This document shows positions 53,732 to 62,937 of a stretch of 64,000 nt of DNA, one piece after another. Origin of the DNA: Novosphingobium sp. BW1. GTDB taxonomy: Bacteria > Pseudomonadota > Alphaproteobacteria > Sphingomonadales > Sphingomonadaceae. The notes beneath the pieces were generated by a model. It saw nothing but the letters and a program-made list of their open reading frames with translations, did not search any database and had not been told where the DNA came from. Every line of letters begins with the position of its first letter. Position 1 is the stretch's first letter. Location of the stretch: assembly GCF_008107685.1 (NCBI RefSeq), contig NZ_VIRF01000082.1, forward strand, positions 1 to 64,000. The letters are read 5' to 3'. The translations under genes were made by a program, and so were the position numbers.

Positions 53732-55057
53732 TCAGACGAGTCCGAGGAACAGGCCGGCGAGCGCCGCGCTCATAAGGTTGGAGAGGCTGCCTGCGGCCAG
53801 CGCACGTACGCCAAGACGTGCGATATGGGGGCGCTGGTTGGGAGCCAGGCTCCCTGTCACCGCCATCTGGATCGCGATCGAGGAGAAGTTGGCAAAGCCG
53901 CACAGCGCGAAGGTGACGACCGCCACGGTGCGTGACGAGAGACCGGCGTCATTGCCCAGTTCGATGAAGGCGACGAATTCGTTGAGAACGATTTTGGTGC
54001 CGAACAGGCTGCCGGCCTGCATGGCCTCGGCCCAGTCGGGGCTCGCCAGGAGGTAGAATACGGGGGCAAAGACATAACCGATGAGACCCTGGAAGGTGAT
54101 GCCATCGAAGCCGAAAAGCCCGGCGGCCCATCCGATGATGCCGTTGGCCAGCGCGATGAGGGCGACGAAGGCGAGTACCATCGCGCCCACCGCGACGGCG
54201 AGCTTCACGCCGGTCTGCGCGCCTTGCGAGGCGGCCATGATGATGTTGGCCGGGCGCTCTTCCTCGTGCTGGACAGGTTCGACCTCATCGATGTGGACGC
54301 CGGGCTGGTGGGTCACGTCGTCGCGGTTGAGGGCTGCCGCAGTCATCCCGGCAGGCGGCGTCGCGCCCTCGTGGATGTCGAGCTGCGCGGCCTCGTCGTG
54401 CCGTGGGTCGGGCATGATCATCTTGGCCATGAAGATACCGCCCGGCGCCGACATGAACGCAGCGGCCACGAGGTAGTCGATGCGAATGCCCATCGAGGCG
54501 TAAGCGGCAAGGATCGTGCCTGCGACGCCGGCAAGCCCCACGCTCATAACGCAGAACAGCTGGGAGGGACTGAGGTTCGCAAGGTAGGGGCGGATCACCA
54601 GCGGGCTTTCGCTCTGCCCGACGAAGATGTTCGATGCCGCGCACAGGCTTTCCACCTTGCTGATCCCGGTGACCTTCTCCAGCGCGCCGCCGATCCAGCG
54701 GATCGCCAGCGGCATGATGCCCAGATAATAGAGCACCGAGATGAGCGAGGCGAAGAAGATGATCACGGGAAGGGCCGAGATTGCAAAGCTGGCCCCGCCG
54801 ATTTCGGGATCGGCGAGCGGGCCGAACAGGAAGTTAGTGCCCGCCGCAGCATAGCCCAGCAGGCTCTCCACCCCGGTCGCCGCGCCGCGCAGCATGCGGT
54901 TGCCAAAGGGAACATAAAGCACGAGCGCGGCGAAACCGGCCTGAAGCGCGAAGGCGGCTCCCACCACGCGCAAACGGATCGCCCTGCGGTTGGTGGAAAG
55001 TAGAAATGCCACGGCCATGATGAGAACAATGCCGAGGAGGCTGTAGGCGACTTGCAT
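53732..55057 (-). CDS. Concentrative nucleoside transporter (NupC/CNT)
   Basis: Cation-coupled uptake of nucleosides across the inner membrane. 441 residues with many helices; CNT signatures ALPVIIFFASLISVLYYLG, AASNIFVGQSESPLVIRPYL and GTKIVLNEFVAFIEL. A hydrophilic loop near residues 220-275 carries most of its charged residues. Divergent from the queuosine-precursor transporter by 107 nt. Confidence 0.93.
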   Translation of the reverse strand: MQVAYSLLGIVLIMAVAFLLSTNRRAIRLRVVGAAFALQAGFAALVLYVPFGNRMLRGAATGVESLLGYAAAGTNFLFGPLADPEIGGASFAISALPVIIFFASLISVLYYLGIMPLAIRWIGGALEKVTGISKVESLCAASNIFVGQSESPLVIRPYLANLSPSQLFCVMSVGLAGVAGTILAAYASMGIRIDYLVAAAFMSAPGGIFMAKMIMPDPRHDEAAQLDIHEGATPPAGMTAAALNRDDVTHQPGVHIDEVEPVQHEEERPANIIMAASQGAQTGVKLAVAVGAMVLAFVALIALANGIIGWAAGLFGFDGITFQGLIGYVFAPVFYLLASPDWAEAMQAGSLFGTKIVLNEFVAFIELGNDAGLSSRTVAVVTFALCGFANFSSIAIQMAVTGSLAPNQRPHIARLGVRALAAGSLSNLMSAALAGLFLGLV

Positions 55058-55164
55058 TGAGCGGCGTTGCTCCGAAACGAGGAAAGATCGAGTAAACGCC
55101 GGAACCTAGAGGGCGATGCCCAATACGGCTAGTGCAATTGTCCAAGGCCGGTTAGAGCATCCCC

Positions 55165-55851
55165 ATGCAGTCCAATGACCCCGCTTCCCTTTCGCTCCCG
55201 CGCTCCCTGTTCATCTTCTCGCTGCTTTACGGTGGGCTAGTGGTGCTGGCCGGCGTGCTCGGCACCAAGCTCGCTTCGTTGGGGCAATGGTCGGTGGTGG
55301 GCGAACTGGCAGTCGAATCGGGGATCTTCGCGTTCCTGTTCCTCGTCGTTCTGTCGAGCGCAGTGGCCGAACTGCACGGGAGATCCATCGCCAATCGCCT
55401 GATTCGCTATGGCTTCATTCCGCTCATCGTCTCGATGGTGCTGATCACGCTGGTCATCAACGTGGTGCCGCCCGCCGCGATGTGGGGGGACCAGGAAGCC
55501 TTCGCGCGGTTGCTGGGGCAGGGCGCGCGCATGCAGTTTGCAGGGCTCGTCTCCTACGGCGTGTCGCAGACGCTTAACGTCTACCTTTTCTCGAAGCTGG
55601 CCGGCAATTCGCTGGGGCAGGAACGCGGCGCGGTGCTGCTGTTCCGTGCCTGGCTGGCGAGCATGCTTTCGCAGGCGGTCGACACCGTGCTGTTCATCTC
55701 GATCTCCTTCTTCGGCCAGGAGCTGCCGCTGCTCGCGATCATGGAAGGGCAGATCATCTCCAAGCTGGTGCTTTCCACCATCATGGTGCCTCCGCTGATC
55801 CTTTTCTTCGTGCGCTTCGGGCAGTGGCTCGACCGACCGAAAACGGCCTGA
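55165..55851 (+). CDS. yhhQ: Queuosine precursor transporter (YhhQ/VUT family)
   Basis: 228 residues, about six helices, DUF165 family. Segments such as GTKLASLG, RQVVN-like VSYGVSQTLNVYLFSKL and AWLASMLSQAVDTVLFISISFFG match the QPTR pattern. Imports preQ0/preQ1 in E. coli. No queuosine genes or preQ1 riboswitch are visible nearby. Confidence 0.88.
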   Translation: MQSNDPASLSLPRSLFIFSLLYGGLVVLAGVLGTKLASLGQWSVVGELAVESGIFAFLFLVVLSSAVAELHGRSIANRLIRYGFIPLIVSMVLITLVINVVPPAAMWGDQEAFARLLGQGARMQFAGLVSYGVSQTLNVYLFSKLAGNSLGQERGAVLLFRAWLASMLSQAVDTVLFISISFFGQELPLLAIMEGQIISKLVLSTIMVPPLILFFVRFGQWLDRPKTA

Positions 55852-55944
55852 GTAGAGCCGCCTGCACACAAAGTGTTGCGTGTGCTTCTCGAAAAAGGGC
55901 ACAAAATACCTTCAATTCCGCGTCAGGGAAGCTAAAGCGAGCTC

Positions 55945-56856
55945 ATGCCGAATCCTCATGATCCCGCCATGCTTGCGAAAGCCGAAACCCTCGTCGATGC
56001 GCTGCCCTACCTGCAGCGCTACGCTGGCCGTACCTTCGTCGTCAAATACGGCGGGCATGCGATGGGCGATCCCGAGCTTGCGCAGGATTTTGCCGAGGAT
56101 ATCGTTCTGCTCAAGGCTGTGGGCATCAATCCGGTTGTCGTCCACGGTGGCGGCCCGCAGATCGGGGCCATGCTGAAGAAGGTCGGTGTGGAGAGCCAGT
56201 TCGTCGATGGCCTTCGCGTGACCGACCGCGAAACCGCGCAGGTCGCCGAAATGGTTCTGTCGGGCGCGATCAACAAGGAGATCGTGGGCTGGATTGCGCG
56301 GGCCGGTGGCCGCGCCATGGGCATTTCCGGCAAGGACGGCAAGATGGTCACTGCGCGCAAGGTTCAGCGCACCAAGAAGGACCCGGACAGCCTGATCGAG
56401 AAGGTCCTGGACCTGGGCTTCGTCGGCGAGCCGGAAACCATCGACACCACGGTGATCGAATCGATCTCGGCCTCGGGCATGATCCCGGTCATCGCCCCGA
56501 TTGCAGCGGGCGCGGACGGAGAGACCTACAACGTTAACGCCGACACTATGGCCGGATCGATTGCGGCGGCGCTGGGCGCCGCGCGTCTGTTCCTCCTCAC
56601 CGACGTGCACGGCGTGCTAGACAAGGAGGGGGAATTGCTGACCGACCTTCGTCCCTCGGACATTGCCTGCCTGCAGGAAGACGGCACGATTTCGGGAGGT
56701 ATGATCCCCAAGCTGGAAACCTGCGTCCATGCGGTGGAAGCGGGCTGCGAGGCGGCGGTCGTCCTTGACGGGCGTGTCTCTCATGCCATGCTTCTGGAAA
56801 TATTCACGCAGGAAGGTGCAGGCACCTTGATCCGCACGGATCCTGCGGCCATCTGA
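55945..56856 (+). CDS. argB: Acetylglutamate kinase
   Basis: Second step of arginine synthesis: phosphorylates N-acetylglutamate. 303 residues: [36 protein letters not shown], and [16 protein letters not shown]. Followed by a lipoprotein gene 38 nt later. No other arginine genes in the window. Confidence 0.96.
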   Translation: MPNPHDPAMLAKAETLVDALPYLQRYAGRTFVVKYGGHAMGDPELAQDFAEDIVLLKAVGINPVVVHGGGPQIGAMLKKVGVESQFVDGLRVTDRETAQVAEMVLSGAINKEIVGWIARAGGRAMGISGKDGKMVTARKVQRTKKDPDSLIEKVLDLGFVGEPETIDTTVIESISASGMIPVIAPIAAGADGETYNVNADTMAGSIAAALGAARLFLLTDVHGVLDKEGELLTDLRPSDIACLQEDGTISGGMIPKLETCVHAVEAGCEAAVVLDGRVSHAMLLEIFTQEGAGTLIRTDPAAI

Positions 56857-56894
56857 AGATAACAACGGGCAAGAAAAGGCAAAAATCCACCGTC

Positions 56895-57449
56895 ATGCGT
56901 ACCCAGTTCGTCATCGCCGCCGCTGTGTGCAGTGCCGCCCTGCTGCTCGCGGGATGCGAATCGAAAGGCCCCGAAGCCATTCCGAGCGACGGCGCGACGA
57001 ATGTGGGTTCGGAACTTCTTGTCCCCGACATGATCCCCACCGATGCCGCGACCGGCGCGGTGAATGGCGGCATAGCCAATGACCTTGACATGGAAGCGCT
57101 GACCGAGCGCCGCGATCCCGAACGCCTCCTGCGCTATTACACGAGCGCCATTCGCCTGGGGGACTGGATCGACGCGGCCAAGGCCTGGAGCCTTGATGCG
57201 CAGATGAGCCCGGAAAAGCTGCGCGATGAGTTCGGCGGCAAGGCTGGCCCGAAGATCGCGGTCGGCAAGGGCGATATCGCAGGCGCTGCAGGTTCGCTCT
57301 ATTATGAGGCCCCGATCGTCGTCGATTTCGCCGATGGGCGTCCCTCGCGCCGTGGCACGATCGTGCTGCGCCGCGTGAACGATGTGCCCGGTGCCAGCGA
57401 GGAACAGCTCAACTGGCGTATCGAGCGCACCTCGACGCTGACCCAGTAA
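56895..57449 (+). CDS. Hypothetical lipoprotein (184 aa)
   Basis: Lipoprotein signal with LLAGC (cysteine about residue 21). The mature part includes RRDPERLLRYYTSAIRLGDW and a second beta-like half (YYEAPIVVDF, GTIVLRRVN) that looks NTF2- or DUF-like, but no family is recognised with confidence. Short gap from argB suggests co-transcription. Confidence 0.8.
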   Translation: MRTQFVIAAAVCSAALLLAGCESKGPEAIPSDGATNVGSELLVPDMIPTDAATGAVNGGIANDLDMEALTERRDPERLLRYYTSAIRLGDWIDAAKAWSLDAQMSPEKLRDEFGGKAGPKIAVGKGDIAGAAGSLYYEAPIVVDFADGRPSRRGTIVLRRVNDVPGASEEQLNWRIERTSTLTQ

Positions 57450-57632
57450 GCTCGGCCTTGCGCGCCTTCCGGCGTGTCTCATTGCTATCCCTTTGTCGAT
57501 GCAGGATGGTTCATTGCAGAGCCACCCTTGCCGGAATCGGTCTGCCTCGGCTATCAGCGCGGCAACGCGTGACCGCGCGGGCGTTTCAGTCCATGCGGGC
57601 ATTGGCCAGTTCCAGCAGGAAAGGAGCAGGGC

Positions 57633-57926
57633 TTGCTCTTCTTAACGCTTTATCAGATCATCGATTACCTCGTTAACATCATCGTCTTCGTCGTGATCGT
57701 GCAGTTCGTGCTGGGACTGCTCATCGCCTTCAATGTCGTGAACATGCACAACCAGTTCGTGGCGACGATCTATCAGGCGTTGAACGCCATCCTCGAGCCC
57801 CTCCTGCGGCCGATCCGCAAGTTCATGCCCAACACCGGCGCAATCGACTTTTCGCCCATGGTGCTGATTATCGGGCTCACCATCCTCCAGATCATTCTCG
57901 CAAACCTGGCAAGGGCTTACGCATAA
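57633..57926 (+). CDS. yggT: YggT-family membrane protein
   Basis: 97 residues with two YggT helices ([36 protein letters not shown]) and the conserved [15 protein letters not shown] turn. Start is TTG at 57633, with AAAGGAG six bases upstream. Immediately upstream of folD (one base apart from its ATG). YggT proteins are linked to cell division and envelope integrity; precise role unclear. Confidence 0.9.
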   Translation: MLFLTLYQIIDYLVNIIVFVVIVQFVLGLLIAFNVVNMHNQFVATIYQALNAILEPLLRPIRKFMPNTGAIDFSPMVLIIGLTILQIILANLARAYA

Positions 57927-57927
57927 A

Positions 57928-58821
57928 ATGACCGCTCAGATCATCGACGGAAAGGCCTTCGCTGCGGGCCTGCGCGAACGTGTCGGCACGGTAGCTGCCG
58001 ATTTCGAGGCCAAGTCCGGCCGCAAGGCTGGTCTCGCAGTGGTGCTGGTGGGTGAGGACCCGGCAAGCCAGGTCTACGTGCGCAACAAGGGCAAGCAGAC
58101 GCTCGCCTGCGGCATGAAAAGCTTCGAGCACAAGCTTTCCGCCGACACCAGCGAGGCGGATCTCCTTGCCGTGGTCGAGAAGCTCAACGCCGATCCGGCC
58201 GTGGACGGCATTCTCGTCCAGCTTCCGCTGCCTTCGCACATGAACGAGCAGAAGGTGATCGCGGCGATCAACCCGGACAAGGACGTCGACGGCTTCCACG
58301 TCGTCAACGTCGGGCGCCTGTCGACCGGCCTTCCGGGTTTCGTGCCCTGCACGCCGCTGGGCTGCGTGATGCTGCTCAAGGACCAGCTCGGCTCGCTCTC
58401 GGGTCTCGATGCGGTCGTGGTGGGGCGCTCGAACATCGTGGGCAAGCCCATGGCCCAACTCCTGATCGCAGAGAGCTGCACGGTCACCGTTGCGCACAGC
58501 CGTACCCAGGACCTGCCTGAGGTTGTGCGCCGCGCGGACATCGTGGTGGCTGCCGTGGGCCGTCCCGAGATGGTCAAGGGTGAGTGGATCAAGCCGGGCG
58601 CAACCGTGATCGACGTGGGCATCAACCGCGTACCTGGTGCCGAGGAAGGCAAGACCAAGCTGGTTGGCGATGTCGATTTCGCCTCGGCCAGCGAGGTCGC
58701 GGGTGCGATCACGCCGGTTCCGGGCGGCGTCGGCCCCATGACCATTGCGGTTCTCTTGCGCAACACTATCGTAGCTGCGCATCGCAATGCCGGTATCGAA
58801 CTGGACGAGAGCACGATTTGA
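57928..58821 (+). CDS. folD: Bifunctional methylene-THF dehydrogenase / methenyl-THF cyclohydrolase
   Basis: Supplies 10-formyl-THF from methylene-THF with NADP. 297 residues: [17 protein letters not shown] (catalytic Lys nearby), [33 protein letters not shown] and the C-terminal [13 protein letters not shown]. Overlaps the next gene's TTG start by four bases (TTGA). Confidence 0.97.
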   Translation: MTAQIIDGKAFAAGLRERVGTVAADFEAKSGRKAGLAVVLVGEDPASQVYVRNKGKQTLACGMKSFEHKLSADTSEADLLAVVEKLNADPAVDGILVQLPLPSHMNEQKVIAAINPDKDVDGFHVVNVGRLSTGLPGFVPCTPLGCVMLLKDQLGSLSGLDAVVVGRSNIVGKPMAQLLIAESCTVTVAHSRTQDLPEVVRRADIVVAAVGRPEMVKGEWIKPGATVIDVGINRVPGAEEGKTKLVGDVDFASASEVAGAITPVPGGVGPMTIAVLLRNTIVAAHRNAGIELDESTI

Positions 58822-59552
58822 GCGCCGCGCGGCGCCTCCTGGCGCTGACCGTCCTCTCGGCAGCGCTGCTCGCGACGGGCCCTCTGGGCGCGCGGGACCG
58901 GCGCACGCCAAGCGGACGTCCCGGCGCCGGTACGGCCAATCCCAGTGCGCTTGTCGCCGCTGAGATCGCGCTTAACCGCCGCGCCCGCGAGAAGGGGCGC
59001 TACGATGCGATGCGCAAGTTCGCCGCCGACGAGGCGGTGCTGTTCGCGCCGACCCCGGTCCTGGCCGACGACTGGCTGCGCGGGCAGGCCGAACCGGCCG
59101 ATGGCCTGCAGTGGGAGCCCGCCGAGATCTGGATGAGCTGCGATGGCACGCTTGGGTTGACTCAAGGCGGCTGGACGCGTGCGGACGGCAGCTTCGGGGC
59201 CTACGCCACGATCTGGCAGAAGCGCGAGAAGAAGTCGGAATACCGCTGGGTTCTCAACCTCAGCCTGCCCAGCGCCGAGCCGGTTGCGGTTCCCGATTTC
59301 CTCACCGGCAAGGTGACCGCCTGCCCTGCGCCGCAGCCCTGGAACAGGCAGCGCAAAAAGACCGAGGACGAAATCAAGGTGACGGCGGACGGGCCTCCCA
59401 CGCAGGGGCGCTCGGACGATGGCACGCTGCGCTGGCGCTATGCGACGGCGCCTTCCGGAAAGACCGTGCTCACCGTTTCGCTTCTGACTGGCGGCGGGCT
59501 CCAGCAACTTGCGTTCGAGGCCGGGGCCCGGACAGGGGATACACGGCCATGA
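58818..59552 (+). CDS. Hypothetical exported protein (244 aa)
   Basis: Begins with TTG overlapping the folD stop (TTGA), then a signal peptide [19 protein letters not shown]. The middle has [20 protein letters not shown] and [18 protein letters not shown], the pattern of a SnoaL/DUF4440-type NTF2-like fold, which I infer only weakly. Stop overlaps the marC start (ATGA), so folD, this gene and marC form one coupled unit. Confidence 0.75.
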   Translation: MSAARRLLALTVLSAALLATGPLGARDRRTPSGRPGAGTANPSALVAAEIALNRRAREKGRYDAMRKFAADEAVLFAPTPVLADDWLRGQAEPADGLQWEPAEIWMSCDGTLGLTQGGWTRADGSFGAYATIWQKREKKSEYRWVLNLSLPSAEPVAVPDFLTGKVTACPAPQPWNRQRKKTEDEIKVTADGPPTQGRSDDGTLRWRYATAPSGKTVLTVSLLTGGGLQQLAFEAGARTGDTRP

Positions 59553-60184
59553 TCGAATTGTTCATCAGCGCGTTCACCGCCTTTTTCGTGGTGATCGACC
59601 CGCTGGGCTGCGCGCCGATCTACGCGGGGCTCACGGCAGGGGCCAGTCGCCAGCAGGCGATCAGCATGGCCGCGCGGGCCTGCGCCATTTCGGTGGCGAT
59701 CCTCCTTGTCTTCGCGCTCTTCGGCAAGCAGCTCCTGGGCGCGCTCCACATCGAGCTCGACGCCTTCCGCATTGCAGGCGGCATCATGCTCTTCATGATC
59801 GCCATTGAGATGGTCTTCGAGAAGCGCACCCAGCGCCGCGAGGAGCGCGCCGAGAAGATCATGGCACAGAACGCGGAAACGCCCGAGGTTGAGGACGTCT
59901 CGGTCTTCCCGATGGCGATGCCGATGATCGCGGGACCGGGCTCGATCGCGACGATCATGCTGCTCATGTCGCGCGCGCAGGGCTCGGAGCAGACCTTCGC
60001 AGTGCTCGGCGCCATGCTGCTGGTGTTGGCACTTACCTTTGCTGCGCTGGCGGCGGCGGGCCCGCTGATGCGCATCCTGGGTGAGAACGTGGAAGCGGTC
60101 ATCACCCGTCTCCTGGGTGTCCTTTTGGCCGCGCTTGCGACGCAGTACGTGCTTGATGGGATCAACTCCGCGCTGCTGAGTTAA
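59549..60184 (+). CDS. MarC-family membrane protein
   Basis: 211 residues with six helices: FISAFTAFFVVIDPLGCAPIY, the conserved RIAGGIMLFMIAIEMV, MAMPMIAGPGSIATIMLL and ITRLLGVLLAALATQYVLDGI. MarC family; transport role uncertain despite the old antibiotic-resistance name. ATGA overlap with the previous gene. Confidence 0.93.
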   Translation: MIELFISAFTAFFVVIDPLGCAPIYAGLTAGASRQQAISMAARACAISVAILLVFALFGKQLLGALHIELDAFRIAGGIMLFMIAIEMVFEKRTQRREERAEKIMAQNAETPEVEDVSVFPMAMPMIAGPGSIATIMLLMSRAQGSEQTFAVLGAMLLVLALTFAALAAAGPLMRILGENVEAVITRLLGVLLAALATQYVLDGINSALLS

Positions 60185-60267
60185 GAGGCATCTGTCGAGC
60201 AGTTCACCTGGCATTCAGGTAAAGAGCCCTTTCCTGTCGTCTTTACAAGAGCGATGGGAGGTGCGTC

Positions 60268-60702
60268 CTGCCCGGTCTGAACCGGCTTTCCTGTTTTGCG
60301 GTCCTGGCGCTTGTGCCCGGAGTGCAGGTCCATGCTGCCGAAAACGCGTCCGCCGATCCGGCCTCGCAGGCTGATGCCCAAGCCCCCGCGGCTGCAGAGC
60401 AAGTCGACCCTAATCGCCGCGATCCCGCGACCCTCGGTACCGGCTATGACGTGCAGATCTCGCAGCAAATTCGCGACACACGGCGCGATATTGGCAATAT
60501 GTGCCGGGATGGCACCATGAGCCGTGGGCAGGCTCGGACCTTTCGCAAGCAGGCCAGCGTCCTTTCTGCGGCGAGCGACCGGGCACGCCGCCAGGCTGGC
60601 GGTATGAGCGCCTCCGAGGAGCGGGACATGGGTATGCAGGCGGCCATGCTGGACAGCGTCGTCAACGCCCCCATGGCGCACGACCGTTCGGGGCGGCGCT
60701 GA
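60268..60702 (+). CDS. Small exported hypothetical protein, probable CTG start
   Basis: From CTG at 60268 the frame encodes an ideal signal peptide (RLSCFAVLALVPGVQVHA-A) preceded by GGGAGG six bases before the CTG. The first conventional start, a GTG at 60313, would cut the signal peptide in half. The mature part is Ala-rich, then basic and helical (DVQISQQIRDTRRDIGNMCRDG, RTFRKQASVL). No family recognised. About 84 nt after marC on the same strand. Confidence 0.6.
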   Translation: MPGLNRLSCFAVLALVPGVQVHAAENASADPASQADAQAPAAAEQVDPNRRDPATLGTGYDVQISQQIRDTRRDIGNMCRDGTMSRGQARTFRKQASVLSAASDRARRQAGGMSASEERDMGMQAAMLDSVVNAPMAHDRSGRR

Positions 60703-60732
60703 GGCGCCGCGCCCAGCGCTAAGGAAAGTTAC

Positions 60733-61344
60733 TTACTGGAGTGTCGCGCCGTCCTCGTCGCTGTCACCGTGCTTGCCATAAAACTGCATGAGCTGGACCA
60801 GCATCTCGCAGCGTTCGGCGAGGGACGGGGCTTCGAGCAGGCCCTGCTTGGAGGCCGGATCGAACGGCGCGATCTGCGAGACACCGTTGATCAGCGCCTG
60901 GTCGTCGAGCCGGGAAACCTGCTCCCAGTCCACCGCATAACCCTGCCGTTCGGCGAAGCGACGCGCTTCGCGTTCGAACGAGGCGCGCTCGACCGGGGCG
61001 AGTACTTCGTCGAGCGGTTCGGCAAGGAGCTCGGCTTCGATCTGGCGGAAGGGTGTCGTGACATTGAGCTCGCGCGTCATGCGGAACAGGCGCTCGCCTT
61101 CCAGGATGATGTTGTAGCGCCCGTCCTGCAACGCCTCGACCTCACCGATGCGGCCGAGGCACCCCACGGAGAAGAGCGGGGCCCCCTCGATCGGGCGCTG
61201 GGGCTGGATCATGCCGATCATCCGGTCACGGGCGAGCGCATCGCTCACCATTGCCCGGTAACGCGGCTCGAAGATGTGCAGCGGGAGTTGCAAATTGGGA
61301 TAGAGCACCGCGCCGGAGAGAGGAAAGATGGTGATGCGCGGCAC
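60733..61344 (-). CDS. LON peptidase substrate-binding domain protein
   Basis: 203 residues made of a single Lon N-terminal (LON-SB/PUA-like) domain: IFPLSGAVLYPNLQLPLHIFEPRYRAM, IGMIQPQ, GCLGRIGEVEAL and GRYNIILEGERLFRM. No ATPase or protease part. Downstream of the thioredoxin-like gene (24 nt gap), a common alphaproteobacterial pair. Confidence 0.93.
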   Translation of the reverse strand: MPRITIFPLSGAVLYPNLQLPLHIFEPRYRAMVSDALARDRMIGMIQPQRPIEGAPLFSVGCLGRIGEVEALQDGRYNIILEGERLFRMTRELNVTTPFRQIEAELLAEPLDEVLAPVERASFEREARRFAERQGYAVDWEQVSRLDDQALINGVSQIAPFDPASKQGLLEAPSLAERCEMLVQLMQFYGKHGDSDEDGATLQ

Positions 61345-61368
61345 GGCGTGGGTATCCTCTCTTTGGGC

Positions 61369-62328
61369 TCAGCCGAACAGGATCGTCGAGAGCTTGCGGC
61401 GCGTTGCCGAAACCCACGGATCTTCCAGGCCGACCGCCTCGAAGATTTCGAGCAGCTTGGTACGTGCAGCGCTGTCGTTCCACTCGCGATCGATTGCAAC
61501 CATTTTCAGGAGCGCTTCGGCGGCAATATCTCGCTCGCCCGCAGCGAAAGCGGCGTTGGCGAACGCGAACTGGGCCTCCATGTCGGAAGGGTTGCTTTCC
61601 GCGGCGCTGCGCAAGGCAGCCAGTTCTCCGTCTTCGGGCTTGTCCTTGGCCAGCTCGAGGGCCTTGCGGGCGCGTTCTATCTGCGGGTCGCTGGAAAGCT
61701 CGACCGGAAGGGAATCGAGCATCTGTGCGGCTTCTTCCAGACGGTCTGCGGCCACCAGTGCGCGGATGAGGCCGGACGCGGCCTCGGCGCTGTCGGGCAC
61801 GGCCTGGAGGATCTGCATGAACACACCGGCGGCCTGTTCGGCATCGCCCGCCACAAGAGCCTCTTCGGCCATGGCAAGGTGGGGGGCAATGTCGGGCTTG
61901 GGCGGCTGACCGCCGGGCTGGACGGGAAGCTGTTCGAGCAGCTTGTCGAGCGTTGCCTTCAGCTGCGATTCGCTGCGCGCCTGGGTCAGGTCGGCGACCG
62001 GCTGGCCCTGGAACATAGCGTAGACGGTGGGGATCGAGCGGACCTGGAACTGCGAGGCGATGAACTGCTCTTCATCGACGTTGATTTTGGCGAGCACCAC
62101 GCCCTTGTCGGCGTACTCGGCTGCGACCTTCTCGAGCACCGGGGTCAGCGCCTTGCAGGGGCCACACCACTCTGCCCAGAAGTCGAGAATGACGAGCTGG
62201 GTCATCGAGGGTTCGGCAACCTCCTTGCGGAACCGCTCTGCTGCCTTCTGCTCTTCGATGTTCAGACCCATGCTGGCCACTGCACTGCTCCCGTCGGTCG
62301 CGATTTCAAGAGCGGCATAGATCGACAT
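61369..62328 (-). CDS. CnoX/YbbN-type thioredoxin with TPR-like tail
   Basis: 319 residues. Thioredoxin domain with active-site WCGPC (about residue 55) in FWAEWCGPCKALTPVL and SIPTVYAMFQGQP, then TPR-like repeats to the C-terminus. CnoX/YbbN in other bacteria keep clients reduced and soluble for GroEL under oxidative stress; CGPC is a redox-active centre, so it may do disulfide chemistry as well. ATG at 62328 chosen; another at 62271 (MGLNIEEQ) is possible. Antisense to the upstream region of the first tRNA promoter but not overlapping it. Confidence 0.9.
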   Translation of the reverse strand: MSIYAALEIATDGSSAVASMGLNIEEQKAAERFRKEVAEPSMTQLVILDFWAEWCGPCKALTPVLEKVAAEYADKGVVLAKINVDEEQFIASQFQVRSIPTVYAMFQGQPVADLTQARSESQLKATLDKLLEQLPVQPGGQPPKPDIAPHLAMAEEALVAGDAEQAAGVFMQILQAVPDSAEAASGLIRALVAADRLEEAAQMLDSLPVELSSDPQIERARKALELAKDKPEDGELAALRSAAESNPSDMEAQFAFANAAFAAGERDIAAEALLKMVAIDREWNDSAARTKLLEIFEAVGLEDPWVSATRRKLSTILFG

Positions 62329-62406
62329 TTCCGGGCCGTTTGTGAAGGGGGGAATGCGGGAAAACGGCGGGAATCCGCAATTTGTATTTTTTCTTTCATT
62401 TTGCGC

Positions 62407-62435
62407 TTGCAGGGTCTGAAACCCACTGCTAATGG
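62407..62435 (+). promoter_or_regulatory. Promoter of first tRNA-Gly gene
   Basis: TTGCAG, 17 bases, TAATGG, then GCCGC. The same architecture precedes the second tRNA gene (62679-62707), which supports it. Confidence 0.65.
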
Positions 62436-62498
62436 GCCGCCTCCACCCCGGAAGGGTGGCGCGGATTTCTGCTTCCAACCTTCCGAACGGACGCCAGA

Positions 62499-62573
62499 GC
62501 GGGCGTAGCTCAGGGGTAGAGCACAACCTTGCCAAGGTTGGGGTCGAGGGTTCGAATCCCTTCGCCCGCTCCA
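62499..62573 (+). tRNA. tRNA-Gly(GCC)
   Basis: 75 nt including encoded CCA. Acceptor GCGGGCG/CGCCCGC, D-arm GCTC..GAGC, anticodon loop TTGCCAA (GCC), T-loop TTCGAAT, discriminator T. Identical to the copy at 62764-62838. Confidence 0.97.
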
Positions 62574-62678
62574 GTTTCCATCGGTAGTGTGAGAGCTCTC
62601 TTCCATGTAGGCATGGCATGAGCGCGGAAGTCTTGGCTTCATCTTGCAAGGGGTTGGACCGAAACACATTTTAAGGTC

Positions 62679-62707
62679 TTGCGGTGCTTCCTAAGCGCTG
62701 TTAATGG
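62679..62707 (+). promoter_or_regulatory. Promoter of second tRNA-Gly gene
   Basis: TTGCGG, 17 bases, TAATGG, then GCCGC, matching the first tRNA promoter. The spacer sequence differs from that of the first. Confidence 0.65.
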
Positions 62708-62763
62708 GCCGCGACTCCAGGCAGGATGGTGCTTCACCGGACTGTTTCGGAAAAAACGCCAGA

Positions 62764-62838
62764 GCGGGCGTAGCTCAGGGGTAGAGCACAACCTTGCCAA
62801 GGTTGGGGTCGAGGGTTCGAATCCCTTCGCCCGCTCCA
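62764..62838 (+). tRNA. tRNA-Gly(GCC), second copy
   Basis: 75 nt, same sequence as the copy 265 nt upstream, with encoded CCA. A terminator follows about 30 nt later. Confidence 0.97.
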
Positions 62839-62870
62839 GTTTTTCAAGCGACATTGTCGGTATTTCGGGC

Positions 62871-62901
62871 AACGCCGGGCATTTCTGCCGCGGCGTTTTT
62901 T
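62871..62901 (+). terminator. Rho-independent terminator after the tRNA-Gly pair
   Basis: Stem AACGCCG / CGGCGTT with inner GGC/GCC pairing and a run of six T. Confidence 0.8.
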
Positions 62902-62937
62902 CTATGTGCGGCGTTCGCAGCGCCTCGCGGCGACGGG

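Noticed and set aside
55058..55164. preQ1 riboswitch before the queuosine-precursor transporter gene
   Set aside because: No compact H-type pseudoknot core with an A-rich tail is visible in the 107 nt gap.
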